This document shows, one piece after another, positions 1 through 6,336 of a DNA stretch of 15,075 nucleotides (its first letter is position 1; each line of letters begins with the position of its first letter). The notes beneath the pieces are model-generated. The model searched no databases and was not told the DNA's origin. It worked only from the letters and a program-made list of their open reading frames with translations. Origin of the DNA: Deltaproteobacteria bacterium (GTDB lineage Bacteria > Desulfobacterota > Desulfobaccia > Desulfobaccales > Desulfobaccaceae). The translations under genes were made by a program, and so were the position numbers. The DNA lies in contig VGSX01000057.1 of the NCBI GenBank assembly GCA_016874895.1, forward strand, positions 1-15,075, in the 5' to 3' direction.

Positions 1-1
1 C

Positions 2-79
2 TACAATCTGAAGGAGTTGCGCCACACCCTGATAGGTCTGATCAACGAACACCTGGAGGCTGCCTGTGAACGGATTTAA
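2..79 (+). CDS. 3' end of an unidentified gene (partial)
   Basis: An open frame enters from the left edge and stops with TAA at 77-79, giving the last 25 residues of a protein that ends ...LEAACERI. It overlaps the next gene by 14 bases in another frame, and the GGAGG that serves the next gene (55-59) lies inside it, so the two are very likely co-transcribed and translationally coupled. The fragment is too short to identify. Its neighbour suggests carbohydrate metabolism, but that is inference only. Confidence 0.6.
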   Translation, partial: YNLKELRHTLIGLINEHLEAACERI

Positions 80-1289
80 TGAATATATCCCCCTCGTCGG
101 CCAGGAAGTTGTGGATCAGCTCTACCGCCTGGCCGACCACCTGAAAGACCGTCGTTTTGTCCATATCAACTCAACCCGCACCGGGGGCGGGGTGGCCGAA
201 ATTCTCAACCGGGCCGTGCCCCTGCTCAGTCAATTGGGGCTGGACACCAAGTGGGAGGTCATCTTCGGGGACCCGGATTTTTTTGATGTCACCAAGGCCA
301 TGCACAATGGTTTGCAGGGCGATAAGGTCAAATTCACTGCCGCCATGACCTCGCACTATCGGGAGATCAACCGGGAAAACGCCAAGCGCTTTAATTGGGA
401 GGCCGATTTTGTCCTGGTGCACGACCCCCAGCCGGCCGCTCTGATCGAGGACATGCGCCCCCAGGCCCAACATTGGGTCTGGCGTTGCCACATCGATGCC
501 TCCCGGCCCCAGCTGCCGGTGTGGAAATATCTCCGGCATTTTGTCAAACAGTATGATGCGTCCGTGTTTTCCATGTCCAAATTTGCCCAGAACCTGCCCC
601 ATCCCCAGTTTCTGATCCACCCCTCCATCGACCCTTTGAGCGATAAGAACCGGGAGCTCACCCCTCAGGAAGTCCAGGCCGTCCTGGACAGATTGGAGAT
701 CGAACGGGACCGCCCCATTATTCTGCAGGTCTCCCGTTTCGATTCCTTCAAGGACCCCCTCGGGGTGATCCAGGCCTTTAAGATGGTTCGTCGGCATACT
801 CCCTGCCAGTTGCTCCTGGTGGGGGGCGAGGCTACGGACGACCCGGAGGGCCCGGAAATTTTCGCCCGGGTAGAAGAGGCTGCGGCCGGGGAGCCCGATA
901 TCAAGCTACTGCTGCTGCCCCCGGACAGTCACTACGAGGTCAACGCCCTGCAGCGGGCCGCGGACGTTATTGTGCAAAAATCCATCCGGGAGGGGTTCGG
1001 TCTGACGGTCACCGAGGCCATGTGGAAGGGCAATCCGGTCATCGGCGGCGCCGTGGGCGGCATCGTCCTGCAGTTGCGGGATTACCACACCGGGTTCCTG
1101 GTGCATTCCCCCGAGGGCTGCGCCTTCCGTATCCGCTATCTCCTGCACCGCCCGGAAATGGCTAAGCGCATGGGCAAGCTGGCCAGGGAGTTCGTCCGCA
1201 GCCATTTTCTCATTACCCGCCATATCCGGGATTATCTGAGCCTGATGATCTTCATCGAAAATCCCGGCAGCCGCATCATCGAGCTGTAA
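66..1289 (+). CDS. treT: Trehalose synthase, TreT-type GT4 glycosyltransferase
   Basis: This 407-residue protein is a GT-B fold glycosyltransferase of family GT4. It resembles TreT, which makes trehalose reversibly from a nucleotide-diphosphate glucose and glucose in the cytoplasm. The N-terminal segment with VHINSTRTGGGVAEIL (about residues 33-48) is the family's glycine-rich acceptor-side loop. The C-terminal nucleotide-sugar half carries the GT4 EX7E motif, E309 to E317, in IREGFGLTVTEAMW. Length agrees with TreT proteins (about 400). The start is a GTG at 66 with GGAGG at 55-59; it overlaps the preceding gene, so translation is probably coupled. A role in compatible-solute or stress trehalose is inferred. 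A different GT4 specificity, such as sucrose-phosphate-like or kojibiose-like, cannot be excluded from sequence alone. Confidence 0.85.
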   Translation: MNGFNEYIPLVGQEVVDQLYRLADHLKDRRFVHINSTRTGGGVAEILNRAVPLLSQLGLDTKWEVIFGDPDFFDVTKAMHNGLQGDKVKFTAAMTSHYREINRENAKRFNWEADFVLVHDPQPAALIEDMRPQAQHWVWRCHIDASRPQLPVWKYLRHFVKQYDASVFSMSKFAQNLPHPQFLIHPSIDPLSDKNRELTPQEVQAVLDRLEIERDRPIILQVSRFDSFKDPLGVIQAFKMVRRHTPCQLLLVGGEATDDPEGPEIFARVEEAAAGEPDIKLLLLPPDSHYEVNALQRAADVIVQKSIREGFGLTVTEAMWKGNPVIGGAVGGIVLQLRDYHTGFLVHSPEGCAFRIRYLLHRPEMAKRMGKLAREFVRSHFLITRHIRDYLSLMIFIENPGSRIIEL

Positions 1290-1323
1290 CCCCGGGCGCT
1301 CCGGCCAAGCTGTTTTCGGTAAC

Positions 1324-1390
1324 GAGGGAAAGTAATTCCTGCCAAATGACCAAATTTCGGCCCTCTATTACTTTCCCTCTCCCTTTTTTT
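1324..1390 (+). terminator. Large hairpin with T-run after treT
   Basis: A perfect 13-bp inverted repeat (GAGGGAAAGTAAT at 1324-1336, its complement at 1367-1379) encloses a smaller imperfect GCCAAAT/ATTTCGGC stem, and a run of seven T follows at 1384-1390. It lies 35 bases after the treT stop. The stem is AT-rich near its tip and four bases separate it from the T-run, so it is a weaker candidate than the two textbook terminators in this window. It could instead be a repeat remnant. Confidence 0.4.
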
Positions 1391-1644
1391 CCAACCTCCT
1401 GAACAAAGTGAAGGGGCTTAACCTCCTGTGCCCGTGAATATTCGGCCAACTCGGTAATAGCCAAAGAATCAAGTATTACACAGGGCTTGTTTGAAAGAGT
1501 GTTCGGGGGGTAAAGCCAGATATCCTTGAAGGGTAGAGAGAAGGTCTGGTGAACCTCGAGCTTGCCGCGGCCTTTGGTTTGGCCGACATGAATCCAGTCG
1601 GCAGCTTTATAACAGGTTATCGAAAAATGCTGGGTTTCGACAAA

Positions 1645-1652
1645 GGTTTCCA
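1645..1652. repeat. 8-bp target duplication, left copy
   Basis: GGTTTCCA directly abuts the left end of the 133-bp insertion. It is identical to 1786-1793 on the other side and encodes part of the LLETF codons of the interrupted DUF4338 gene. Confidence 0.8.
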
Positions 1653-1785
1653 GTAGGCGTTCAGCTTTTAGCAAAAACAATGGGTTAGGGAAACTAAGCG
1701 AAGAACCAATGATCCGCCACCTTAGAATAACTATTTGAATTTAAAGCATTAGCTGACGGCTGCAAGCTGACCGCTGAACGCTTAC
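1653..1785. mobile_element. MITE-like insertion with IS66-type ends
   Basis: This is a 133-bp AT-rich segment bounded by 13-bp terminal inverted repeats, GTAGGCGTTCAGC at 1653-1665 and the complement of GTAAGCGTTCAGC at 1773-1785 (one mismatch). It is flanked by a perfect 8-bp direct duplication, GGTTTCCA, at 1645-1652 and 1786-1793. Ends beginning GTAA and 8-bp target duplications are the known signature of the IS66 family. The element has no coding capacity, so it is best called a non-autonomous IS66-related MITE. The right end also carries several spaced GCTGA motifs (1751-1777). Its removal restores the reading frame of the DUF4338 gene, which independently fixes its borders. Confidence 0.8.
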
Positions 1786-1793
1786 GGTTTCCA
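1786..1793. repeat. 8-bp target duplication, right copy
   Basis: GGTTTCCA abuts the right end of the insertion and is identical to 1645-1652. The perfect match suggests a fairly recent insertion relative to other decay in the host gene. Confidence 0.8.
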
Positions 1794-2121
1794 AGAGCAC
1801 CGGTGGGTAGCCATATCGCCGGGACCAGTCATCGGCTAATCTCCGGAATGCCAGGGCCAAGACTTTGGAAGCCAGGTCTTGTGAGGTTATCCAGGGCAGG
1901 ATCAGGAAACGGGAATTATTGATAATGCGATGGAGATTGTGTTAGCGCGGCTCGGCATTCCAGCCGATGAAGTTGTCTCTGGGGGCGGTCTTCCGAGCTG
2001 CCGCGCGAAAACTCCATAAGGCCAGGCTGCGGTGTTCGGAAGTGGCCGGGTAGCGCCTTCTGTGTCAATATAGATGAGACACCCTCCCTGCCTTCGAATA
2101 TTTTTTCTTTATTGGACAGTA

Positions 2122-2150
2122 TTGACAACTTTGTAGACCGATCTTAATTT
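2122..2150 (+). promoter_or_regulatory. Probable promoter of hsp20
   Basis: A perfect -35 hexamer TTGACA at 2122-2127 is followed after 17 bases by TAATTT at 2145-2150, a poor -10 (three of six positions). The leader to the ATG at 2191 is about 35 bases. No CIRCE element (the HrcA operator) is seen. The -10 lies within one of two direct repeats annotated separately. Confidence 0.4.
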
Positions 2151-2171
2151 ACAGTTAACAATCTTAATTTA
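2141..2171 (+). repeat. Direct repeat pair in the hsp20 leader
   Basis: ATCTTAATTTA occurs at 2141-2151 and again at 2161-2171, exactly 20 bases apart (about two helical turns). The region between and after them also shares a TTAACA. The first copy covers the proposed -10 and the second ends eight bases before the AGGAGG. Confidence 0.6.
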
Positions 2172-2190
2172 TTAACAGGAGGAACCATCT

Positions 2191-2637
2191 ATGGATATCA
2201 TGGAATGGAAACCTTTCAGAGAAGTCTCTAAACTGCGCAGTGAAATGGACCGCCTCTGGGACGATTACTTCGGCAGCGGCCGCCGGGCCCTGAAACCCGC
2301 GGGGGCCGAATGGATCCCTTCCGTGGACGTCTCCGAAACCGCCGATAAGGTTACGGTGAAGGCTGAAATACCGGGTATGGACAGCAAAGACATCGACATC
2401 TCGCTCTCCGGCGACCTCCTTACCATCAAGGGTGAAAAGAAGACCGAACGGGAAGAAAAAGAGGAAAATTATCACCTGGTGGAAAGGAGCTACGGCTCTT
2501 TCAGCCGCACCCTGCGGTTGCCGGGGGGGGTGGAGGGCGATAAAATCGAGGCTTCTTATAAGCAAGGGGTCCTGACCATCACCTGCCCGAAAAAGGAAGA
2601 AGTGAAAGCCAAGGTCATCGAAATCAAGGCCGAGTAA
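2191..2637 (+). CDS. Small heat shock protein, Hsp20 family
   Basis: This 148-residue ATP-independent holdase chaperone keeps unfolding proteins soluble in the cytoplasm. The alpha-crystallin domain runs from about residue 41 (WIPSVDVSE) to about 137. It has the typical AEIPGMDSKDIDISL segment and the end signature YKQGVLTITCPKKE. The C-terminal tail carries an IxI motif (I143-E-I145) that in this family docks neighbouring dimers into oligomers. The N-terminal arm, with MEWKPFREV and an amphipathic SEMDRLWDDYF stretch, is typical. The start is the ATG at 2191, preceded by a strong AGGAGG at 2178-2183. It is a single-gene unit with its own promoter region and a strong terminator. Confidence 0.95.
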   Translation: MDIMEWKPFREVSKLRSEMDRLWDDYFGSGRRALKPAGAEWIPSVDVSETADKVTVKAEIPGMDSKDIDISLSGDLLTIKGEKKTEREEKEENYHLVERSYGSFSRTLRLPGGVEGDKIEASYKQGVLTITCPKKEEVKAKVIEIKAE

Positions 2638-2662
2638 AGGCCGAGAGCTCATTTTCTTTTCG

Positions 2663-2689
2663 AAGCCGGGAGTTCCCGGCTTTTTTTTT
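2663..2689 (+). terminator. Rho-independent terminator after hsp20
   Basis: The stem AAGCCGGG/CCCGGCTT (2663-2670 with 2675-2682) has a four-base AGTT loop and runs directly into a nine-T tract at 2681-2689. It starts 26 bases after the hsp20 stop codon and separates that gene from tmk. Confidence 0.93.
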
Positions 2690-2811
2690 GTCCCGGTCCG
2701 GCCTTTTTTTCTGGCCAGGTCCCGTAATTATATGCTACGTAAGAGGTCCAAAGCCTTAATCTCCTTCTCAGGCCGGGTAAACCGAGAGTGACAACAAGAT
2801 GTGAAGCTGCC

Positions 2812-3459
2812 ATGCCCTCCCAGCCACAGATGTTCCAGGGGGCGCTCATCGCCCTGGAGGGTCTGGACGGCGTCGGCAAGACCACTCAGGCATACCTCCT
2901 GGCCCAGGCCATCGCTTCTCTGGGGCTGCCGGTGATATTGACCCGGGAACCCACGGAGGGCCGTTACGGACAAGAAATCCGCCGACTGCTGCGCCACGGC
3001 CGACAGGGCCTCACCCCGGAGGAGGAGTTGGCCTTATTCCTGGCCGACCGCCGGGAGCACGTGGCCACGGTCATCCTGCCGGCCCTGGGGGAAGGCGCCA
3101 TCGTCATCACCGATAGGTATTATTTTTCCTCCATGGCATACCAGGGCGCGCTGGGACTTGATCCCCAGGAAATCCAACAACGCCACGAGGCCTTTGCCCC
3201 CCGGCCTGATCTGGTAATCATTCTGGACCTGCCCCTGGACGCCATAGTCCGACGGTTGCAGCTGCGAGGCGAGCCCCTGAGCCCGAGCTTTGAGAATATC
3301 GCTTATCTCGCCAGGGTGGGAGAGATTTTTGCTCAGATGGCCGCCCCCTTTATTGTGCGGGTGCATGGCGGTGGCTCCGAGACTGAGGTGCAGGCCAGGA
3401 TACTGGCCGCAGTGCGCCACGTAGTCCCTCTACCGGCCCCGGATGGCCAGCAGGTATAG
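2812..3459 (+). CDS. tmk: Thymidylate kinase
   Basis: The enzyme phosphorylates dTMP to dTDP with ATP, a cytoplasmic step needed for DNA synthesis. Starting at ATG 2812 it has 215 residues, normal for the family. The Walker A loop EGLDGVGKTTQ lies at residues 16-26. TREPTEG follows, then the DR-type motif in ITDRYYFSSMAYQG near residues 98-111, which binds dTMP. A short lid with RGEPLSPSFE comes after RRLQL. No start has a convincing ribosome binding site: GTG 2788 and ATG 2830 are alternatives, but the P-loop position favours 2812 or 2830. The gene stands alone between the hsp20 terminator and a hypothetical gene. Confidence 0.93.
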   Translation: MPSQPQMFQGALIALEGLDGVGKTTQAYLLAQAIASLGLPVILTREPTEGRYGQEIRRLLRHGRQGLTPEEELALFLADRREHVATVILPALGEGAIVITDRYYFSSMAYQGALGLDPQEIQQRHEAFAPRPDLVIILDLPLDAIVRRLQLRGEPLSPSFENIAYLARVGEIFAQMAAPFIVRVHGGGSETEVQARILAAVRHVVPLPAPDGQQV

Positions 3460-3586
3460 ATGGTGACGTTCGGTTTTTAGTGAATCGGGTATGCACTTGA
3501 CTGCCCTCCTTACTTTATAGTATTTGAAAAGGAAGATTACCCAAAGCAGATAACATATTACCTTAAAGCAGAATTGCACTTATGTT

Positions 3587-3603
3587 TACCGGACATGCCG
3601 GTA
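3587..3603 (+). other. Small hairpin before the 3624 gene
   Basis: TACCGG at 3587-3592 and CCGGTA at 3598-3603 form a perfect six-base stem with a five-base loop, 20 bases upstream of the preferred ATG. It could be an operator or a leader hairpin. If translation began at ATG 3582 instead, it would lie inside the coding region. Confidence 0.4.
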
Positions 3604-3623
3604 TTTCACTACAAGGAAAACCC

Positions 3624-4604
3624 ATGGCAGCCATCGTTTTCGCCCCCGCCCCCTGGCGCTTTTTTGCCTTTCCCCTGGTCGTGCACTGGCAGGCCCACTA
3701 CACCACCTTATCCTTTTACTTCCCGGACCTGAGCTTCGGTCTCCTAACGGATGCACCGGCGCCGAAGGGCTTTCCCGCCCTGCTGCAGCCCCCCCGGCAG
3801 GCCAGCCTGGCCACTCTGGGGAAGCACTTTCAGCCGGGGGAGCTCAGCCAATGGCAGGCGTACCTGGATTTTTTGGCGGCCCAGGAATATCGGGATGAAT
3901 CCGATCTCAAGGAAGCCATCCGCGGCCACCTGGCCCCGGTTCTCCCAGAAGAAATCGATCTGGAGGTCCTTTGGAGCCTGGCCCACCAACTGGAACAGAT
4001 GCTGGCGGACAAAGCCGCCGGACTGCAACGCCTGGCCGGGCAGCAGCAGGTTCTGGAAAGAATTTTAAGTGAGGACTTTGAAGAAGAGGAGGCCCTGGAC
4101 CCTTCGTTGCAGCCTCCTCTGGTCTATGGGCTCCCGGATGTGGAATCGGCCCAAGTGCGCCTCCGGTTCTGGCGCGCCGTTCTGGCCCCCCACCTGACCC
4201 CGCCCTGGGCCGCCCTGGTTCTGGAGGCCGCGGCCGGGGAAAGTTCGCCCCGCTATCTCTGGCAGGCAGCTGCGGCAGAGGGAACCCGCCTCTGGCAGGC
4301 CGGTTTTGTGCTGCCGGACTGGCGGCCTGCTCCGGCCGGGACCACCCCCGACATCCAGGGTCTGGAGTTAAGCGTGGAATTCCGGAAGGTCTTGGGTGAG
4401 TTACTGACTGCGCTGGCCGAAAATCCGGCCCAGGTGGAGGCCTGCCGGGAAAAAGTGCTGCGCCTGGCTGCGGACCGGCTGTGGCCGGCCTCGGGTCTGG
4501 GCCAGGCGCAGGCTGTTTATCTGGAATTGTATGGCTGGCTTGACGGCCCTCCGGAGCAGAAATTCCTCTCCGGGCCTATGCTGTTTTGGTCTCCGGCAGG
4601 GTAA
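3624..4604 (+). CDS. Hypothetical protein, 326 aa
   Basis: I do not recognise the family. The protein starts MAAIVFAPAPWRFFAFP, is rich in Leu, Ala, Pro and Trp, and has no clear transmembrane segment or signal peptide. Its N-terminal 70 residues are aromatic and probably beta-rich. Residues about 75-160 look helical with alternating charge, followed by an acidic patch EDFEEEEALDP and then further helices. ATG 3624 was chosen over ATG 3582 because AAGGA at 3613-3617 sits six bases before it, while 3582 has no ribosome binding site. The last 29 bases overlap the end of rpoZ on the other strand. The composition suggests a soluble, alpha-rich cytoplasmic protein; the function is unknown. Confidence 0.7.
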   Translation: MAAIVFAPAPWRFFAFPLVVHWQAHYTTLSFYFPDLSFGLLTDAPAPKGFPALLQPPRQASLATLGKHFQPGELSQWQAYLDFLAAQEYRDESDLKEAIRGHLAPVLPEEIDLEVLWSLAHQLEQMLADKAAGLQRLAGQQQVLERILSEDFEEEEALDPSLQPPLVYGLPDVESAQVRLRFWRAVLAPHLTPPWAALVLEAAAGESSPRYLWQAAAAEGTRLWQAGFVLPDWRPAPAGTTPDIQGLELSVEFRKVLGELLTALAENPAQVEACREKVLRLAADRLWPASGLGQAQAVYLELYGWLDGPPEQKFLSGPMLFWSPAG

Positions 4605-4824
4605 AAGAGGGTTGCTCCGGCAGAGCCCGCTTGGACTGCACCCCGCCGATCTTGCCGGCCGCAATTTCCCTCAAGGCTACGACGATTTCTTTATTCTTTA
4701 CCCGCTCCTCCAGCAATACCGGCGCGCCTTTATAAAGCTGCCGCACCCGTTTGGCTCCCAGGTGCACCAGAGCAAACCGATTATCTACTTTTTCCAAACA
4801 ATCTTCGATTGTTACCCGAGCCAT
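4576..4824 (-). CDS. rpoZ: RNA polymerase omega subunit
   Basis: This 82-residue omega subunit helps the beta' subunit fold and assemble into RNA polymerase. The start MARVTIEDCLEKVDNRFALV and the following LGAKRVRQL are the conserved core that clasps the beta' tail. EIVVALREIAAGKI is the usual second helix. The ATG at 4824 follows GAGGAGG; an in-frame upstream start would add only MRRSC and would bury that ribosome binding site. It is the last gene of a minus-strand group with a zinc ribbon frame, an uncharacterised protein and a thioesterase. In many bacteria rpoZ lies beside gmk and spoT, so this context is unusual. The 3' end overlaps the convergent hypothetical gene by 29 bases. Confidence 0.93.
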   Translation of the reverse strand: MARVTIEDCLEKVDNRFALVHLGAKRVRQLYKGAPVLLEERVKNKEIVVALREIAAGKIGGVQSKRALPEQPSFTLPETKTA

Positions 4825-4833
4825 GCAACTCCT

Positions 4834-4849
4834 CCTCATTTAAACGAGG
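4834..4849 (-). promoter_or_regulatory. Near-palindrome at the rpoZ ribosome binding site
   Basis: The 16-base dyad CCTCGTTTAAATGAGG (minus strand) has a single mismatched pair, and its GAGG half is part of the Shine-Dalgarno sequence of rpoZ. As DNA it could be a protein site. As RNA it would fold only weakly because there is almost no loop. Confidence 0.35.
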
Positions 4850-4855
4850 CTACAA

Positions 4856-5041
4856 TTAAATCTCGCAACTACCGGCAGATTCGGCCAGGTCGGCCTGGGG
4901 GCGGCCCCCTCCGGCCTGCTCTATGATCTGCCGCATTTCTTCGTAAGAATAGTTATAGCCGCACGCCTGGCAGCGAATTTTCAAGCCCCTTCAGGTGGAA
5001 CAGATGGCAATACTGCCAGTTTGACAATGCACGCATTTCAT
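4856..5041 (-). CDS. Zinc ribbon reading frame with in-frame TGA
   Basis: From ATG 5041 (GAGG five bases and AGGAGG eleven bases upstream) the frame encodes MKCVHCQTGSIAICST, then TGA at 4993-4991, and continues in the same frame as RGLKIRCQACGYNYSYEEM... to TAA at 4856. Read through, this is a 61-codon protein with CxxC at residues 3-6, C-S-T-stop at 14-17 and CxxC at 24-27, a four-cysteine zinc ribbon in overall shape. The two halves clearly belong together, so the TGA is internal. It may be a nonsense mutation (Arg CGA or Cys TGC to TGA is one change) or a UGA read as selenocysteine in a CxxU arrangement. Terminated at the TGA it is only 16 residues and useless. It lies 15 bases after the preceding gene and 31 bases before rpoZ. 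Confidence 0.6.
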
Positions 5042-5056
5042 TATAACCTCATCCTC

Positions 5057-5845
5057 CTAAAAGTAAGACGATAATTTCGGCAAAGCCGGGTTAACCTGCC
5101 TGGCTTCCCGCAACAGGGCGTTAAGGTAAAGCCAGGCAAAACTGATGAGAAAATCCGGGCCGTACTTATCGGCCCCCTGGGCTTCATAGGCTACTTCACA
5201 GGCCTGGTCGGCCAGTCTGACCCGGAGCAGCAGGTCGGGAAGCGCCTGCCAGGTTATGACCCAGTTCCCCTGGGTGGTTTCGCAACAGCCGCAATCCAGC
5301 CGCAAAATGGCAGTGGCGGCCACCTCGGGGGAAATGAGGCGCAGGACTTCTTCCCGCCCCTGCAGGGTGAATCGTTGCATGGCGCCGCCGTGCCGGGATT
5401 CGATCTGGGCCAGGGTCAGCCAGCGGCGTCCGGGAGTCAGCAGGGTGAGAGGAAAAGCGCCCTTGCCGTAACGCGCCAACAGGGCAATAAAATCCCAGGC
5501 AAAAACATAAGCATCCTCGGTGGGCACAGCAAGACTTTTGCGGGCATAAAACACCCGCAGATCACTGCCGAATTCGGGGTCGAGATTATAAAAGAAAAAA
5601 AGTTCCAGGGGGCGGAAGGGCTTCAGCCGCAGCCCCCAGCGGATGGTGTCATAGGGCCGTTCCGACAGGATCTCGGCCCCCAGACAGGCGGCCAGGCCGT
5701 CAGGCTCGAGACCTGCCAGTCCCGCTAAATCACCCCGGTATTTTTTTCTAATATATCCCCGTAGTTGCGCTTCCCAGCCCCAGCCGTTGTCAAAATGACC
5801 TAATGTTACCAGATCATAAGGGAAAGGCGCCGACCCAACGGTCAC
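5057..5845 (-). CDS. Uncharacterised protein, possibly DUF3786-like
   Basis: This 262-residue protein has no signal peptide or membrane segment. A central block, LELFFFYNLDPEFGSDLRVF followed by YARKSLAVPTEDAY, weakly recalls the C-terminal part of DUF3786 proteins of deltaproteobacteria, but I am not sure of the assignment. A CGCC cluster (LDCGCCETTQGNW, about residues 185-197) could bind metal. The start is the GTG at 5845, whose GTGA overlaps the TGA stop of the upstream thioesterase gene by four bases, a standard coupling arrangement. It is followed after 15 bases by the zinc ribbon frame. The function is unknown. Confidence 0.75.
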   Translation of the reverse strand: MTVGSAPFPYDLVTLGHFDNGWGWEAQLRGYIRKKYRGDLAGLAGLEPDGLAACLGAEILSERPYDTIRWGLRLKPFRPLELFFFYNLDPEFGSDLRVFYARKSLAVPTEDAYVFAWDFIALLARYGKGAFPLTLLTPGRRWLTLAQIESRHGGAMQRFTLQGREEVLRLISPEVAATAILRLDCGCCETTQGNWVITWQALPDLLLRVRLADQACEVAYEAQGADKYGPDFLISFAWLYLNALLREARQVNPALPKLSSYF

Positions 5846-6240
5846 GCGGCCGCCTTGGCCGCGACTTTTTTCATAAACTTATCACCAATGATAATAAAGC
5901 GCTCGTGGGTGGCCTCACCGATTTTTTCCTTTTCGTCAAAGGCCTCGAGCTTAAAGGTCAATTTTTTGCCCTCAACCCCGATGACCTCGGTGACCACCCG
6001 CACCTCCATACCCAGGGGGGTGGGCGCGGTATGCTTCAGATTCATGCCGATGCCCACGGACTGCTCCCCCGGCTGCAGGTGCTTGGCCATGAGATCGGCG
6101 CTGACTCCCTCCATCAAGCCCACCAGAAAGGGAGTGGCAAAGGCGTCCGGCAGGTCGGGGAAAAATTTCCGGGCGGAATGCTCCGGACCGGTTTTCTGCC
6201 GCATTTCATGAGTCATCCCTACGTGAAAAGGCGATTCCAT
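5842..6240 (-). CDS. FlK-like hotdog-fold thioesterase
   Basis: This 132-residue single hotdog domain resembles fluoroacetyl-CoA thioesterase FlK, which hydrolyses an acyl-CoA to the free acid and CoA. FlK uses Thr42, Glu50 and His76. Here Thr36 (FATPFLVG), Glu44 (LMEGVSAD) and His70 (NLKHTAPTP) have exactly the same spacing (8 and 26), so the catalytic set is complete. The substrate is not deducible: most relatives are general acyl-CoA thioesterases, not fluoroacetate-resistance enzymes. ATG 6240 is preferred because GGAGGA sits four bases before it; an in-frame upstream start would add ten residues and remove that site. The gene overlaps the next by GTGA and leads the group that ends with rpoZ. 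Confidence 0.85.
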   Translation of the reverse strand: MESPFHVGMTHEMRQKTGPEHSARKFFPDLPDAFATPFLVGLMEGVSADLMAKHLQPGEQSVGIGMNLKHTAPTPLGMEVRVVTEVIGVEGKKLTFKLEAFDEKEKIGEATHERFIIIGDKFMKKVAAKAAA

Positions 6241-6297
6241 GCCGTCCTCCTTGGGTGCGGTCAGCCGCACGCGGTTTAGGCCGCAATGACGTAACTT

Positions 6298-6319
6298 GGG
6301 CGGGCACGGAGGCCCGCCC
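6298..6319. repeat. GC-rich palindrome, likely dispersed repeat
   Basis: GGGCGGGC at 6298-6305 and GCCCGCCC at 6312-6319 form a perfect eight-base stem with a six-base loop between the flavoprotein and thioesterase genes. There is no T-run on the minus strand, so it is not a standard terminator. Similar GGGCGGGC...GCCCGCCC palindromes occur as intergenic repeats in many bacteria. It may modestly affect readthrough into the thioesterase group. Confidence 0.5.
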
Positions 6320-6336
6320 CACCGATGGACAAATTT

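Larger units (their letters stand above)
1276..2064 (-). pseudogene. DUF4338 (DruA-like) gene remnant, interrupted
   Basis: Reading the minus strand from about 2064 downward gives recognisable DUF4338 sequence, the family of the Druantia protein DruA and of many stand-alone copies. A segment ending ...KTAPRDNFIGWNAEPR is followed by a TAA at 1944-1942, then by NLHRIINNSRFLILPW and ...DDWSRRYGYPPVLLET. There a 133-bp insertion (1653-1785) breaks the frame. Past it the same frame resumes as ETFVETQHFSITCYKAADW, then VGQTKGRGKL and KDIWLYPP, ending near 1501. Removing the insertion and one target duplication rejoins the codons exactly. The tail from 1500 to the stop at 1276 matches nothing I know and overlaps the treT end by 14 bases. 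The N-terminal third is missing, and a frameshift near 2040-2065 is likely. The gene is dead. No Druantia partner genes are nearby, so this is not evidence of a defence system. Confidence 0.8.

Noticed and set aside
1276..1680. A stand-alone 134-residue minus-strand gene starting at TTG 1680
   Set aside because: Its first residues lie in the 133-bp insertion and the rest is the 3' part of the interrupted DUF4338 gene; there is no proper start.
1501..2064. A Druantia defence system
   Set aside because: Only a broken DUF4338 fragment is present and none of the partner genes is nearby.
2122..2137. Sigma54 promoter before hsp20
   Set aside because: TTGGACAGTATTGACA does not have the GG and GC dinucleotides at the required ten-base spacing.
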